From Microvirga sp. BSC39 (GTDB lineage: Bacteria > Pseudomonadota > Alphaproteobacteria > Rhizobiales > Beijerinckiaceae): DNA of 64,000 nt. Position numbers and translations under genes: made by a program. Positions 26,984 through 37,494 of the stretch are shown here, piece after piece. The first letter of the stretch is position 1. The number at the start of each line of letters is the position of its first letter. The stretch covers positions 1-64,000 of the forward strand of contig NZ_JPUG01000052.1 of NCBI RefSeq assembly GCF_000739015.1. The letters are read 5' to 3'. The notes under the pieces are model-generated. The model did no database searches, was not told the DNA's origin, and saw nothing but the letters and a program-made list of their open reading frames with translations.

Positions 26984-27307
26984 TCAGTTCGAGCAGGTCA
27001 CGGAGACCGGCGGCTCCTTGGGGCCGAAGGAGGCCTTCTGGATGGTTCCCGTGATCTCGTCGGGCGACATCTGCCGGAAGGAAACGGCCTTGGTGTAGCC
27101 GTGAGCCTCGCACCAGGCATTTGCCACAACTTGGCCACAAGCCTGGTTTCCTATGAGGCATTCCGCGACGCCATAACCGTCAGCGGCAGGGACCATGAAG
27201 GTCGCTTCAGACGAAGAGGCCTGGGTACCATTGGGAAGCAGCGTCAGGGACGCGGCTGCAAAAAACACGGCAGTACCCATTCCGAGCATGGCAAATGCGC
27301 GGCGCAT
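26984..27307 (-). CDS. Small secreted protein with four cysteines
   Basis: A 107-residue protein beginning MRRAFAMLGMGTAVFFAAA, a signal peptide probably cleaved near TQA/SSS. The mature part has four cysteines (AECLIGNQAC, AWCEAHGY, VTCSN), enough for two disulfides. AGAGG sits seven bases before the ATG at 27307; the frame continues to 27493 but that part looks non-coding and Arg-rich. I recognise no named domain. It is convergent with argP. Likely periplasmic; function unknown. Confidence 0.72.
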   Translation of the reverse strand: MRRAFAMLGMGTAVFFAAASLTLLPNGTQASSSEATFMVPAADGYGVAECLIGNQACGQVVANAWCEAHGYTKAVSFRQMSPDEITGTIQKASFGPKEPPVSVTCSN

Positions 27308-27600
27308 CGTAGACCTCTTTGTTTGAACTCGTGCCATTATGGCGCGAGCGTGCGTGAACAAAGCTCTAACGCGCTTAGGCAGAACCCGTTTCATGCGGCT
27401 GTGCAAATTAAACATGATTACCAAATCGAAAATCTTGACGGCTTCGGCCTGAAAAGGCATTGATGGCTTCATGAACACGGCAACGATCCTCATTTCCGGG
27501 ATTATTTGCGGCTAGCGCACTTCGCTGGCTGGAGCCGTCTCGTTCTCATTCCAAGATCGAAACCACCCTCCGGCCAGCGGCCTGACAGGGGTATGGTTTC
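27308..27600. other. Intergenic region upstream of cysS
   Basis: About 290 bases with A/T-rich patches (around 27400-27440) between divergent genes. I see no ORF with a ribosome site, no hairpin longer than a few bases and no known riboswitch. It presumably holds the promoters of the small secreted protein and of cysS. Confidence 0.4.
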
Positions 27601-29069
<1,469 letters not shown>

Positions 29070-29070
<1 letters not shown>

Positions 29071-29579
29071 TGGGACAGGCATTGCCGAAGCCGGGGCTTC
29101 GCCCCTTCCTGCCGGCCGACCTGCCGCTGCTCGTCGACATCTATGAGGAGAGCATCGCGGAGCTGACGGGCGAGGATTACAGCGAGAGCCAGCAGGAGGC
29201 CTGGATGGCTCTCGCAGAGGACGATGCCTTCGCTGAGAAGCTTAATAAAAGCCTCACGCTGGTGGCCACCGTCGAGGGTTCACCGGTTGGCTTCATCGCG
29301 CTGAAAGACAACGAGCTGATCGAGCTGTTCTATGTGCATCCGGCAGTGGCCGGACAGGGGATCGGAACGATGCTCTACATGGCGATCGAGAAGCTTGCCG
29401 GCGCGCGGGGCGCCCCGCGTCTGGTCGCCGAGGTGAGCGACAACGCGCAACCCTTCTTCCAGAAGCAGGGCTTCCAGCCGCAGCGCCGCAACACGATCCC
29501 GCTCGGCGACGAATGGCTCGGCACCACCACCATGGAAAAGCGCCTGGCACCGCCCGAAGACAGGAAGTTGTCGTCATGA
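29070..29579 (+). CDS. GNAT family N-acetyltransferase
   Basis: A 169-residue GNAT protein. The acetyl-CoA site is in LIELFYVHPAVAGQGIGTML, with the Q-x-x-G-x-G/A core as AGQGIG, and the C-terminal FFQKQGFQPQRRNTIPLGDE resembles YafP-like acetyltransferases. Its start overlaps the cysS stop (TGATG) and its stop overlaps the cimA start (ATGA), so all three are translationally coupled. Substrate unknown. Confidence 0.9.
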
Positions 29580-31171
29580 GCCGTGAACGAGTCCATCTCT
29601 TCGACACCACTCTGCGCGACGGAGCGCAGACCACGGGGGTCGATTTCTCGCTCGAGGACAAGAAGGCGATCGCCACGCTCCTCGACCGGCTCGGCATCGA
29701 TTACGTGGAAGGCGGCTATCCGGGGGCAAACCCGCTGGATACCGCCTTTTTTGCTGAGAAGCGCACGAAGAATGCCAAATTCACGGCCTTCGGCATGACG
29801 AAGCGGGCGGGGCGCTCCGTGTCGAACGATCCCGGCGTGGCGGCCTTGCTGGAGGCTGAGGCGGATGCGATCTGCTTCGTCGCCAAGGCCTGGGATTATC
29901 ACGTCCGCGTAGCGCTGGAGACGACGCCTGAGGAGAACCTCGCCGGCATTCACGAGAGCGTCGAGGCTGCCCGCGCCAAGGGCCGCGAGGTGCTCGTCGA
30001 TTGCGAGCATTTCTTCGACGGCTACAAGGCCAATCCCGATTATGCGCTCGCCTGCGTGAAGACCGCCTATGAGGCGGGCGCACGCTGGGTCGTGCTCTGC
30101 GACACCAATGGCGGCACGCTGCCTCATGAGGTGACGGAGATCGTCGCGGCCGTGACGAAGGTAGTGCCGGGTGCGCATCTGGGCATCCATGCCCATGACG
30201 ATTGCGGCTGCGCGGTTGCCAATTCGCTCGCGGCTGTCGAGGCAGGCGCGCGCCAGATCCAGGGCACGCTCAACGGCCTCGGCGAGCGCTGCGGCAATGC
30301 CAATCTCATCACGCTCATCGGCGCCCTGAAGCTGAAGGACGGCTATGCCGCCCGTTTCGATCTTGGCGTCACCGACGAGACGTTGGCCCAGCTTACTCAT
30401 GTGTCGCGGCAGGTGGACGAGGTCCTCAACCGGCAGCCGAACCGCCACGCGCCTTTCGTGGGTTCCAGCGCCTTCGCCACCAAGGCCGGCATCCATGCCT
30501 CCGCTGTGCTGAAGGATCCGCGCACCTACGAGCACGTGGAGCCGGAAGTCGTCGGCAATGCACGCAAGGTTCTGGTGTCGGATCAAGGCGGACAATCCAA
30601 CATTCTTGCCGAGCTGAAGCGCTGCGGCTTCGAACTGGAGAAGGGCGATCCGCGCATCGCCCGCGTGCTCGACGAGGTGAAGCGCAAGGAGGCGGAGGGC
30701 TTCGCGTTCGAGGGTGCGGACGCGTCCTTCTACGTGCTGGTCAAGCGCATGCTCGGCGAGGTGCCGGCCTTCTTCGACGTGGAGCGTTTCTCGGTCAACG
30801 TGGAGCGCCGCTTCAACGCGGTCGGTGAACTCGTCACCGCATCCGAGGCCATCGTGAAGGTGCGCGTCGGCGACGAGGTGCTGATCTCGGCGGCCGAAGG
30901 CAACGGCCCGGTGAATGCGCTCGACGTTGCGCTCCGCAAGGATCTCGGCAAGTACCAGCACCTGATCCAGGACTTGGAGCTCGTCGATTATAAGGTGCGC
31001 ATCTATCAGGGCGGCTCGGATGCGGTGACGCGCGTGCTGATCGAGTTCGCCGACGGCACGGGCGAGCGCTGGACCACCATCGGGGTCTCCCCCAACATCA
31101 TTGACGCCTCGTTCCAGGCACTAACGGATTCGATGATCTACAAGCTGTTGAAGGGCGGGGCGGCGCTATAA
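29576..31171 (+). CDS. cimA: (R)-citramalate synthase CimA
   Basis: A 531-residue HMGL-type enzyme condensing pyruvate with acetyl-CoA to citramalate, an entry to isoleucine synthesis without threonine. The N-terminal catalytic barrel begins HLFDTTLRDGAQTTGVDFS, the metal-binding HAHDD lies in GIHAHDDCGCAVANSLAAV, and the GLGERCGNANL motif follows. The C-terminal LeuA dimer domain (about 390-525) is present. It differs from 2-isopropylmalate synthase in the CimA-like GVDFSLEDK and SAFATKAGIHASAV segments. Related citrate-synthase-like enzymes are possible, but CimA is the best fit. Confidence 0.92.
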   Translation: MSRERVHLFDTTLRDGAQTTGVDFSLEDKKAIATLLDRLGIDYVEGGYPGANPLDTAFFAEKRTKNAKFTAFGMTKRAGRSVSNDPGVAALLEAEADAICFVAKAWDYHVRVALETTPEENLAGIHESVEAARAKGREVLVDCEHFFDGYKANPDYALACVKTAYEAGARWVVLCDTNGGTLPHEVTEIVAAVTKVVPGAHLGIHAHDDCGCAVANSLAAVEAGARQIQGTLNGLGERCGNANLITLIGALKLKDGYAARFDLGVTDETLAQLTHVSRQVDEVLNRQPNRHAPFVGSSAFATKAGIHASAVLKDPRTYEHVEPEVVGNARKVLVSDQGGQSNILAELKRCGFELEKGDPRIARVLDEVKRKEAEGFAFEGADASFYVLVKRMLGEVPAFFDVERFSVNVERRFNAVGELVTASEAIVKVRVGDEVLISAAEGNGPVNALDVALRKDLGKYQHLIQDLELVDYKVRIYQGGSDAVTRVLIEFADGTGERWTTIGVSPNIIDASFQALTDSMIYKLLKGGAAL

Positions 31172-31208
31172 ATCAACGCCGTTCCTTCATCCTCTTCTCA
31201 GTCGACCC

Positions 31209-31658
31209 ATGAACATCGCAATCCTTCTGCCGCTCTCAGGCATTCTCCTAAGCGGCATCTTTCTGGCCTCACAGGCCCCCATCAATGCCGCGCTGGCGAA
31301 GTCGCTCGGCGATCCGGTGCTGGCTGCCTGCATCTCGTTCGGGATCGGCTTCGTCGTTCTGGCCATCCTGAGCGCCGTTCGCGGCGCATGGCCGTCGGGC
31401 AGCGCCATGGCCGCGGCACCCTGGTGGTCTTGGCTCGGAGGGCTCCTGGGCGCGTTCTACGTCGCTGTTGTGATCTGGGGCGTGCCGCAGCTCGGCGTGG
31501 TCAGCACCGTGGCGGCCCTGGTCTTCGGGCAGGTCGCAGCGGCGCTGATCCTGGATGCGGTGGGAGCCTTTGGGCTTCCCGTGCAGGCGATCACCTGGCA
31601 GCGCTTGTTGGCAGCAGGCCTCATTCTGAGCGGGCTCGTGCTGTCGCGCACGGGCTGA
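31209..31658 (+). CDS. DMT-superfamily transporter, DUF606 (YdcZ) type
   Basis: A 149-residue protein with about five hydrophobic helices and no soluble domain. The opening ILLSGIFLASQAPINAALAK and the later LGGLLGAFYVAVVIWGVPQL and GVVSTVAALVFGQVAAALI match the DUF606/YdcZ family, small half-size members of the drug/metabolite transporter superfamily. Such proteins work as homodimers or as neighbouring pairs. It follows cimA after 37 bases and might be co-transcribed. Substrate unknown. Confidence 0.85.
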   Translation: MNIAILLPLSGILLSGIFLASQAPINAALAKSLGDPVLAACISFGIGFVVLAILSAVRGAWPSGSAMAAAPWWSWLGGLLGAFYVAVVIWGVPQLGVVSTVAALVFGQVAAALILDAVGAFGLPVQAITWQRLLAAGLILSGLVLSRTG

Positions 31659-31756
31659 TGCAAAGAATACGATAATGTATCGAACGTTTTCTCTTGGACT
31701 GGCGGCTTTTCGGCTCGTGTAAAAGCCGTCTGAGTGCATGTGTGGAAGAATGTTCG

Positions 31757-32524
31757 ATGTTCAAGGCACTGGTTTTCTCAGCAGTTCTCATCTTTGGCTG
31801 TACCCAAGCCGGTTGGGCGGTCGACCCACCCTTGCAGCTGCCGCTCTGTCCGGACTGGTCGCAGAATGTCGAGACCGACATCGGCCTCTGGCAGGCCCTT
31901 GAGGCAGCCTATCCGTCTGTGACGGTGGCGGCCGAAGTTGACGAATCTTCCCGAACGTCATGTCTCTTCCCCGATAAGCTGCTGCGCTATCATAACGTCG
32001 AGGTTCTGATCACGCTGGCCGGGGAGCCGGGCAAGGATTGTCACGGGTGCCCGGCTCAACTCAGTGCGGTCTTTCTGAAAAGAGACGGGCGTGTCCTGAA
32101 GCCGGTTGGCCGGCACAAGAACTTCGCTGAAACCGGGACCTTTGGAAATGTCATATCCCTTGGGTCGTTTGAGTTTGGATCCAGGCAAGGGATGGTAATT
32201 GAAGGCGGCGGCACCTTTCAGGGCTACACCACGACCGTATTCGTTTTCTATGCCATCAAGAACCGGCGTTTGAGGCAGATCGGCCCGAAGAATGGAATTT
32301 CTTCAGGCGACAGTAACTGCGGCGCAATCATGGATGAGGGACCCTGCCGGGATGTCATCGGTGAATGGCAAGTCGAGGGTGATCGCCTAAAGATCCGCTA
32401 CTCTGGTGTCCGCGAAGATCGCACCAGGATCAGCGGAACCGTAGTTTACAGATTCAAGGGAGATGCCCTCATTCTGCTCTCTGGAGCCATACTGGCCGCC
32501 GAGATGCAGGAAAACCGCCCCTAA
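31757..32524 (+). CDS. Secreted protein of unknown function
   Basis: A 255-residue protein with a signal peptide (MFKALVFSAVLIFGCTQAGW, cleaved near WAVD). The mature part has about seven cysteines, including the CHGC pair near residue 95, and beta-rich stretches such as NVISLGSFEFGSRQGMVIEG and TTTVFVFYAIKNRRLRQIG. No domain is recognised. ATG 31757 was chosen because GGAAG precedes it; an upstream ATG at 31694 would precede the signal peptide by 21 residues. The end overlaps the LOG gene on the other strand by four bases. The tail-to-tail overlap is unusual but both frames look real. Confidence 0.7.
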   Translation: MFKALVFSAVLIFGCTQAGWAVDPPLQLPLCPDWSQNVETDIGLWQALEAAYPSVTVAAEVDESSRTSCLFPDKLLRYHNVEVLITLAGEPGKDCHGCPAQLSAVFLKRDGRVLKPVGRHKNFAETGTFGNVISLGSFEFGSRQGMVIEGGGTFQGYTTTVFVFYAIKNRRLRQIGPKNGISSGDSNCGAIMDEGPCRDVIGEWQVEGDRLKIRYSGVREDRTRISGTVVYRFKGDALILLSGAILAAEMQENRP

Positions 32525-33177
32525 AAGCGGCTCTCGATGGCCTCCTCGTTGCTCACGATCCCGACCCGTCGGGCGGCGGCCTCCAGCATCGGGATCACCT
32601 CCTCGATGCGCTCGGCCACGAGGTAGTTGAGCTCGAGTCCTGGGCGGATGAAGCCCTGCTCGCGCATGTGGGCGATGAGGGTGAGAAGGGGCTTCCAGAA
32701 GCCCTTGGTGCTCAGCATCAGGATGGGCTTGGTGTGGCGACCGAGCTGCGACCAGGTCATCTGCTCGACGAGTTCCTCCAGGGTTCCGATGCCCCCTGGC
32801 AGAGCCACGAAGGCGTCAGCCTTCTCGAACATCAGCCGCTTGCGGGTGTGCATGTCCGGCACCACGAGGGTTTCCTGCACATCGTCGAGGAGCTTCTCGC
32901 GGGACTTCAGGAATTCCGGAATGATCCCTGTGACATAACCGCCATGGTCGAGGACGGACTGGGCCACGGTGCCCATCAGGCCCACATTGCCGCCGCCATA
33001 GACCAGATTGATCCCCTGTTCGGCCATGGAACGCCCCAAAGCCGCTGCATTTTCAGCGAAAACGGGATCGTCTCCGAAGCCGGAGCCGCAATAGACGCAG
33101 ATGGATTTGATCGGTTTGACGGATGACATGGGCATTTCGGGGAGGCGGGGAGCCTCCCTGGCTGAGTCGTAGAGCAT
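32521..33177 (-). CDS. LOG family protein (Rossmann-fold nucleotide hydrolase)
   Basis: The product, 218 residues from the ATG at 33177, has the LOG hallmarks: KSICVYCGSGFGDDPVF at the N-terminus and the PGGIGTLEELVEQMTWSQL nucleotide/catalytic motif with the conserved Arg-Lys before it (HTRKRLMFEKAD). LOG proteins release cytokinin bases from riboside monophosphates in plants and some bacteria; in others they act as nucleotide N-glycosidases. The start is not certain: 33177 has a weak AAAGGAC site, and ATGs at 33135 and 33129 would also give a full domain. Confidence 0.88.
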   Translation of the reverse strand: MLYDSAREAPRLPEMPMSSVKPIKSICVYCGSGFGDDPVFAENAAALGRSMAEQGINLVYGGGNVGLMGTVAQSVLDHGGYVTGIIPEFLKSREKLLDDVQETLVVPDMHTRKRLMFEKADAFVALPGGIGTLEELVEQMTWSQLGRHTKPILMLSTKGFWKPLLTLIAHMREQGFIRPGLELNYLVAERIEEVIPMLEAAARRVGIVSNEEAIESRF

Positions 33178-33258
33178 TAATTTGTCCTTTATGGCCGTAG
33201 CCTTTTGAAAGATAAACGGATTAAATGGCGGAAAGTGCCGCGTTTGAGAAAAAGCATC

Positions 33259-34602
33259 ATGGCGCATCCGAAAGAGTTGAAGGGCACGATCGCGCTTCTG
33301 GGCGCGGCCGCCGCGGCCGTCGTCGCGGTGCTCCTCGGCGTGCTTTACTGGTCCTGGTCAGGAAAGCCTGAAACCTCACAGAACGCAGCGCCTGCCCAGA
33401 CCGCCCAGCCGTCGGCTCCACCGGCTCAGCCCGCGCCCGGCCAGCAGCAGGCTGCCATCAAGCCGCCAACCTCCGGCGAGGCACCCCCGGCACAAGCAAA
33501 GGAAGCTCCTGTCGTTCCATCCTTCGACGTCGTGCGCGTCGAACCGGACGGGGAGAGCGTGATTGCCGGCCGTGCCGCCCCCGGGGCCACCATCGAGCTC
33601 CTCAGGGGCGATCAGGTCCATGCCCGCGCCGCCGCCGACGCATCCGGCCTTTTCGCCATCGTGCCGCCGCCTCTGCCGCCCGGGTCTCATCAAGTGGTGC
33701 TGCAATCCATCGCGCCCGATGGAACGCGCCAGCGCTCCGCCCAGGCCGTGACGGTCGTCATCACGGACGGTAAGACCCGACCGCTCGTGACCCTGACCTC
33801 TCCGGACGCGCCCACGGTGGTCCTGTCGAACCCCGAGCCGCCTGCGCCCAAGGTGGCCGAGGCGCCGAAGCCTGATGCCGGGGCCACCGAGCCCGGCGCT
33901 GCCCCTGCGCCCCAGCAGCAGGCGGGTATCGCCCCCACGGTCTCTCCACCGGCACCGGGCGCACCGGCGCCCGCCGCGCCGGCGGCTCAGCCTGCTCCCG
34001 CGGCCCGGCCCGAGATCAAGATCGTGACGGTCGAGGCGGAGGAGGGGAAGCTCTATGTGTCCGGGCAATCCTCGCCAGGCGCCACCGTTCGGCTCTACCT
34101 TAACGAGAGCTTCATTGCTCCCGGTGGAGCCGGCGGCGACGGCAAGGTCTCCTTCTCCATCGCCAGCGGCGTGAAGCCTGGCGACTATCGGATCCGTCTG
34201 GACGACGTGGACCCGGTCTCCGGCCAAGTCAGGTCCCGGGCCGAGGTCGGGTTCAACGTGCCGGCCCAAGTCGCCACGGCTCAGCCTCAGGCTCCTGCGG
34301 CGGCCCAGCTACGCGCGTCCAGCTCTCCGGCGCCCTCCCAGCCCCAGACCTCGCTTGAGGTGGCCTCAGCCTTGCCGCAGGGGCAGATGGCCGATGCCGG
34401 CACAGTCGTGATTCCCAACATCAACACAGCCATCGTATCCCGCGGCGACAATCTCTGGCGCATCAGCCAGCGGATCTATGGCAAGGGCCTGCGCTACACG
34501 GTGATCTACGGCGCGAACCAGGAGCAGATCCGCAATCCGAACCTGATCTATCCCGGTCAGGTCTTCGTGCTGCCGGGTGAGCAGGAGCCCAAGAGCAACT
34601 AG
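33259..34602 (+). CDS. LysM-domain envelope protein with two Ig-like modules
   Basis: A 447-residue protein with an N-terminal membrane anchor (about 8-35), a Pro/Ala/Gln-rich linker, a first beta-rich Ig-like unit (FDVVRVEPDGESVIAGRAAP onward, about 90-170), a second linker, a second related unit (IKIVTVEAEEGKLYVSGQSS onward, about 250-335), and a C-terminal LysM domain (SRGDNLWRISQRIYG through YPGQVFVLP, about 395-440). The repeated PGATI/PGATV element marks the two modules as homologous. LysM binds peptidoglycan, so the protein probably spans membrane to wall. ATG 33259 was chosen over a TTG at 33205 since it starts at the anchor. Divergent from the LOG gene. Confidence 0.88.
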   Translation: MAHPKELKGTIALLGAAAAAVVAVLLGVLYWSWSGKPETSQNAAPAQTAQPSAPPAQPAPGQQQAAIKPPTSGEAPPAQAKEAPVVPSFDVVRVEPDGESVIAGRAAPGATIELLRGDQVHARAAADASGLFAIVPPPLPPGSHQVVLQSIAPDGTRQRSAQAVTVVITDGKTRPLVTLTSPDAPTVVLSNPEPPAPKVAEAPKPDAGATEPGAAPAPQQQAGIAPTVSPPAPGAPAPAAPAAQPAPAARPEIKIVTVEAEEGKLYVSGQSSPGATVRLYLNESFIAPGGAGGDGKVSFSIASGVKPGDYRIRLDDVDPVSGQVRSRAEVGFNVPAQVATAQPQAPAAAQLRASSSPAPSQPQTSLEVASALPQGQMADAGTVVIPNINTAIVSRGDNLWRISQRIYGKGLRYTVIYGANQEQIRNPNLIYPGQVFVLPGEQEPKSN

Positions 34603-34711
34603 CTCAGGCAGCAGCTTGACTCGGCTGCACAGGACATTTGCCCCAGCAGGGTGAATTCGCCCTGTGGATCGCCTATATCGGGGTCCACGACTTCGATTGG
34701 ATCCTCAACCT

Positions 34712-36625
34712 ATGCCTCCCTCCACCGCCGTCCCGACGACAGGCGCAGCCCGACCTCAGTCGAGCGGCTTAGCCGCCACCTGGAAAAAGCTCTGGCCCTA
34801 TATCTGGCCCCATGGCCGTCCGGATCTCCAGCGACGGGTCTTCCTGGCCTTCGGCCTGCTTCTCGTCGCCAAAGGCGTCACGATGGTCACGCCCTTTGCC
34901 TTCAAATGGGCGACGGACGCGCTCGTGGCCGTCACGAGCAGCGGCAACCAGGCGACGGAGGCGGCCGCCACGGCCGGGTCCTGGATTTGGAAGGCGCCGA
35001 TCCTGCTGACGGCGATCTACGGTCTCACCCGTATCCTCATGGCGGTGCTGACGCAGGTTCGCGACGGCATCTTCGCCAAGGTCGCCATGCATGCGGTGCG
35101 CCAGCTCGCCCTGCAGACCTTCGAGCACATGCACCGCCTGTCCCTGCGCTTCCACCTGGAGCGCAAGACGGGCGGCCTGACCCGCGTGCTCGAGCGCGGC
35201 CGCGAAGGCATCGAGGAGTTGTCGCGCCTCGTTGTGCTGACGCTTCTGCCCACGATCCTCGAGTTCGTTCTCGTGCTGGGCCTGCTCGCCTGGGAGTTCA
35301 ACTGGGTCTATTCGGCCGTCGTCTTCGTCATGGTGGTCGTCTATCTCGCCTATACCTACAAGGCGACCCAGTGGCGGATCGGAATTCGCAAGCAGATGAA
35401 CGACTCGGATACGGACGCCAACACCAAGGCGGTGGACTCGCTCCTGAACTACGAGACGGTCAAGTATTTCGGCGCCGAGCAGCGGGAGACCGCCCGCTAC
35501 GACCGCTCCATGGCGGGCTACGAGAAGGCCTCGACCCAGACTTATACGTCGCTCGCCGTGCTCAATGCCGGCCAGGCGGTGATCTTCTCCATCGGCATGG
35601 CCGTCGTGATGGTGCTGGCCGCGCAGGATATCATCAACGGCAACGCGTCCATCGGCAGCTTCGTGCTCGTCAACGCCATGCTGGTGCAGCTTTATATCCC
35701 GCTCAACTTCATGGGCATGCTGTATCGCGAGATCAAGCAGGCGCTGATCGACATTGACGACATGTTCCAGATCATCGACCGCAACCCCGAGATCCAGGAC
35801 AAGCCCGGCGCCAAGCCGCTCCAGGTCAACCAGGCGGTTGTGCGCTTCGAGGACGTGCATTTCGCCTATAATCCCGAGCGGCCGATCCTCAAGGGCGTGA
35901 GCTTCGAGGTGCCGGCAGGGCATACGGTGGCTATCGTAGGCCCCTCGGGTGCTGGCAAATCGACGATCTCGCGCCTGTTGTTCCGCTTCTACGAGCCCGC
36001 CAGCGGCCGCATCCTCATCGACGGGCAGAACATCGCCGACGTGCAGCAGGCCTCCTTGCGCAAGGTGATCGGCATGGTGCCGCAGGACACGGTGCTGTTC
36101 AACGACACCATCGGCTATAACATCCAGTATGGCCGCTGGGACGCGAGCCCGGAGGAGGTGAGGGAGGCCGCAAACCTGGCCCGGATCGACCGCTTCATCG
36201 GCCTTCTGCCGGAAGGCTATGACACGCCCGTGGGCGAGCGCGGCCTTAAGCTTTCGGGCGGCGAAAAGCAGCGCGTGGCCATTGCCCGCACCATCCTCAA
36301 GGCGCCGCCGATCCTGGTGCTCGACGAGGCCACGTCGGCGCTGGACACCTTCACCGAGAAGGAGATCCAGGACGCCCTCGACCGGGTCAGCCGCGGCCGC
36401 ACCACCCTGGTGATCGCCCATCGGTTGTCCACAGTCATCGGGGCGGACGAGATCATCGTCCTCGACCAGGGCAGGGTGGTCGAGCGCGGCAACCATGCGA
36501 CCCTTCTGGCCCACGGCGGGGTCTATGCCGCCATGTGGAACCGCCAGCGCGAAGCCGATCAGGCCCGCGAAGCCCTCAAGCGGGCCGAGGAAGAGGAACG
36601 CAGCCGCGAGAGCGTGGCAGGTTGA
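34712..36625 (+). CDS. Atm1-type ABC exporter (fused permease-ATPase)
   Basis: The 637-residue half-transporter has an N-terminal six-helix exporter domain (about 35-345) and a C-terminal ATPase with Walker A GPSGAGKST, signature LSGGEKQR and Walker B ILVLDEATSALD. The permease carries the Atm1/HMT1-type features LALQTFEHMHRLSLRFHLER and NDSDTDANTKAVDSLLNYET, matching the bacterial relatives of mitochondrial Atm1 that export glutathione-derived or metal-glutathione compounds. The start at 34712 is weakly supported; an ATG at 34664 is an alternative. psd follows after 55 bases. Confidence 0.92.
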   Translation: MPPSTAVPTTGAARPQSSGLAATWKKLWPYIWPHGRPDLQRRVFLAFGLLLVAKGVTMVTPFAFKWATDALVAVTSSGNQATEAAATAGSWIWKAPILLTAIYGLTRILMAVLTQVRDGIFAKVAMHAVRQLALQTFEHMHRLSLRFHLERKTGGLTRVLERGREGIEELSRLVVLTLLPTILEFVLVLGLLAWEFNWVYSAVVFVMVVVYLAYTYKATQWRIGIRKQMNDSDTDANTKAVDSLLNYETVKYFGAEQRETARYDRSMAGYEKASTQTYTSLAVLNAGQAVIFSIGMAVVMVLAAQDIINGNASIGSFVLVNAMLVQLYIPLNFMGMLYREIKQALIDIDDMFQIIDRNPEIQDKPGAKPLQVNQAVVRFEDVHFAYNPERPILKGVSFEVPAGHTVAIVGPSGAGKSTISRLLFRFYEPASGRILIDGQNIADVQQASLRKVIGMVPQDTVLFNDTIGYNIQYGRWDASPEEVREAANLARIDRFIGLLPEGYDTPVGERGLKLSGGEKQRVAIARTILKAPPILVLDEATSALDTFTEKEIQDALDRVSRGRTTLVIAHRLSTVIGADEIIVLDQGRVVERGNHATLLAHGGVYAAMWNRQREADQAREALKRAEEEERSRESVAG

Positions 36626-36680
36626 CAAGAAGCGCTCCCGCCTGCCATCCCGACGCAAACCTTCTTAAGGCTATGAAAAA

Positions 36681-37382
36681 ATGACCGACGTCCTGGAATC
36701 GATGCGCCGCATCTTCGTGCCGATCCACAAGGAGGGCTATCCCTTCATCCTGATCGCGCTGTTCGCGACGATCGTGCTGGCCTGGCTCTGGTCGCCGCTC
36801 GGCTGGATCGGCACCATCCTGACCGTATGGGTCTGCTACTTCTTCCGCGACCCGCCGCGGGTGACGCCTGTCCGCGAGGGCCTCGTGGTCTCTCCGGCCG
36901 ACGGGCGGGTGAACCTCATCACCACCGCCATGCCCCCGGCGGAACTCGACCTGCCGCCCGAGCCCATGACCCGCATCTCGGTGTTTATGAACGTGTTCGA
37001 CTGCCACGTGAACCGCGCGCCGGTGACGGGCCGGATCACCCAGATCCTCTACACGCCGGGTCTCTTCCTCAACGCCGAACTCGACAAGGCGAGCGAGGAC
37101 AACGAGCGCAACGCCCTCGTCATCGAGACGGCGAACACCAAGATCGGCGTGGTCCAGATCGCCGGCCTCGTGGCGCGCCGCATCGTGTCCTTCGTCAAGG
37201 TGGGCAATCACCTGAGCACCGGCGAGCGCTTCGGCCTCATCCGGTTCGGCTCCCGCCTCGACATCTTCGTGCCGCTCAACGCCCAGGTCCTCGTCGGCCT
37301 GGGGCAGACGGCGGTCGCAGGCGAGACGGTGCTGGCTGACCTGACGGCCAACGAGCCCGCGCGGGAGTACCGGGTAGGCTAG
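36681..37382 (+). CDS. psd: Phosphatidylserine decarboxylase proenzyme
   Basis: A 233-residue short-form PSD that makes phosphatidylethanolamine in the inner membrane. The N-terminus is hydrophobic (two short TM stretches, about 22-55). Conserved [10 protein letters not shown] and the [20 protein letters not shown] segment hold active-site residues. The self-cleavage site is in [11 protein letters not shown], where Ser of the GS pair becomes the pyruvoyl group and splits beta and alpha chains. pssA follows after 112 bases, as in many Rhizobiales; the two enzymes act in sequence. Confidence 0.95.
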   Translation: MTDVLESMRRIFVPIHKEGYPFILIALFATIVLAWLWSPLGWIGTILTVWVCYFFRDPPRVTPVREGLVVSPADGRVNLITTAMPPAELDLPPEPMTRISVFMNVFDCHVNRAPVTGRITQILYTPGLFLNAELDKASEDNERNALVIETANTKIGVVQIAGLVARRIVSFVKVGNHLSTGERFGLIRFGSRLDIFVPLNAQVLVGLGQTAVAGETVLADLTANEPAREYRVG

Positions 37383-37494
37383 GCCGTTTTCCGCAAGATT
37401 GAGACTTCAGGAAGGGTCGGAGCCGTTCCCATGACAGGGGAAACAGCTCCGATCTCGGTTGCCGGTTAAGCTGGCAACCCCTAGATGTCATGGC

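Noticed and set aside
34769..36658. A 629-codon minus-strand frame opposite the Atm1-type exporter
   Set aside because: Shadow frame; repeated short acidic/His motifs arise from codon bias.
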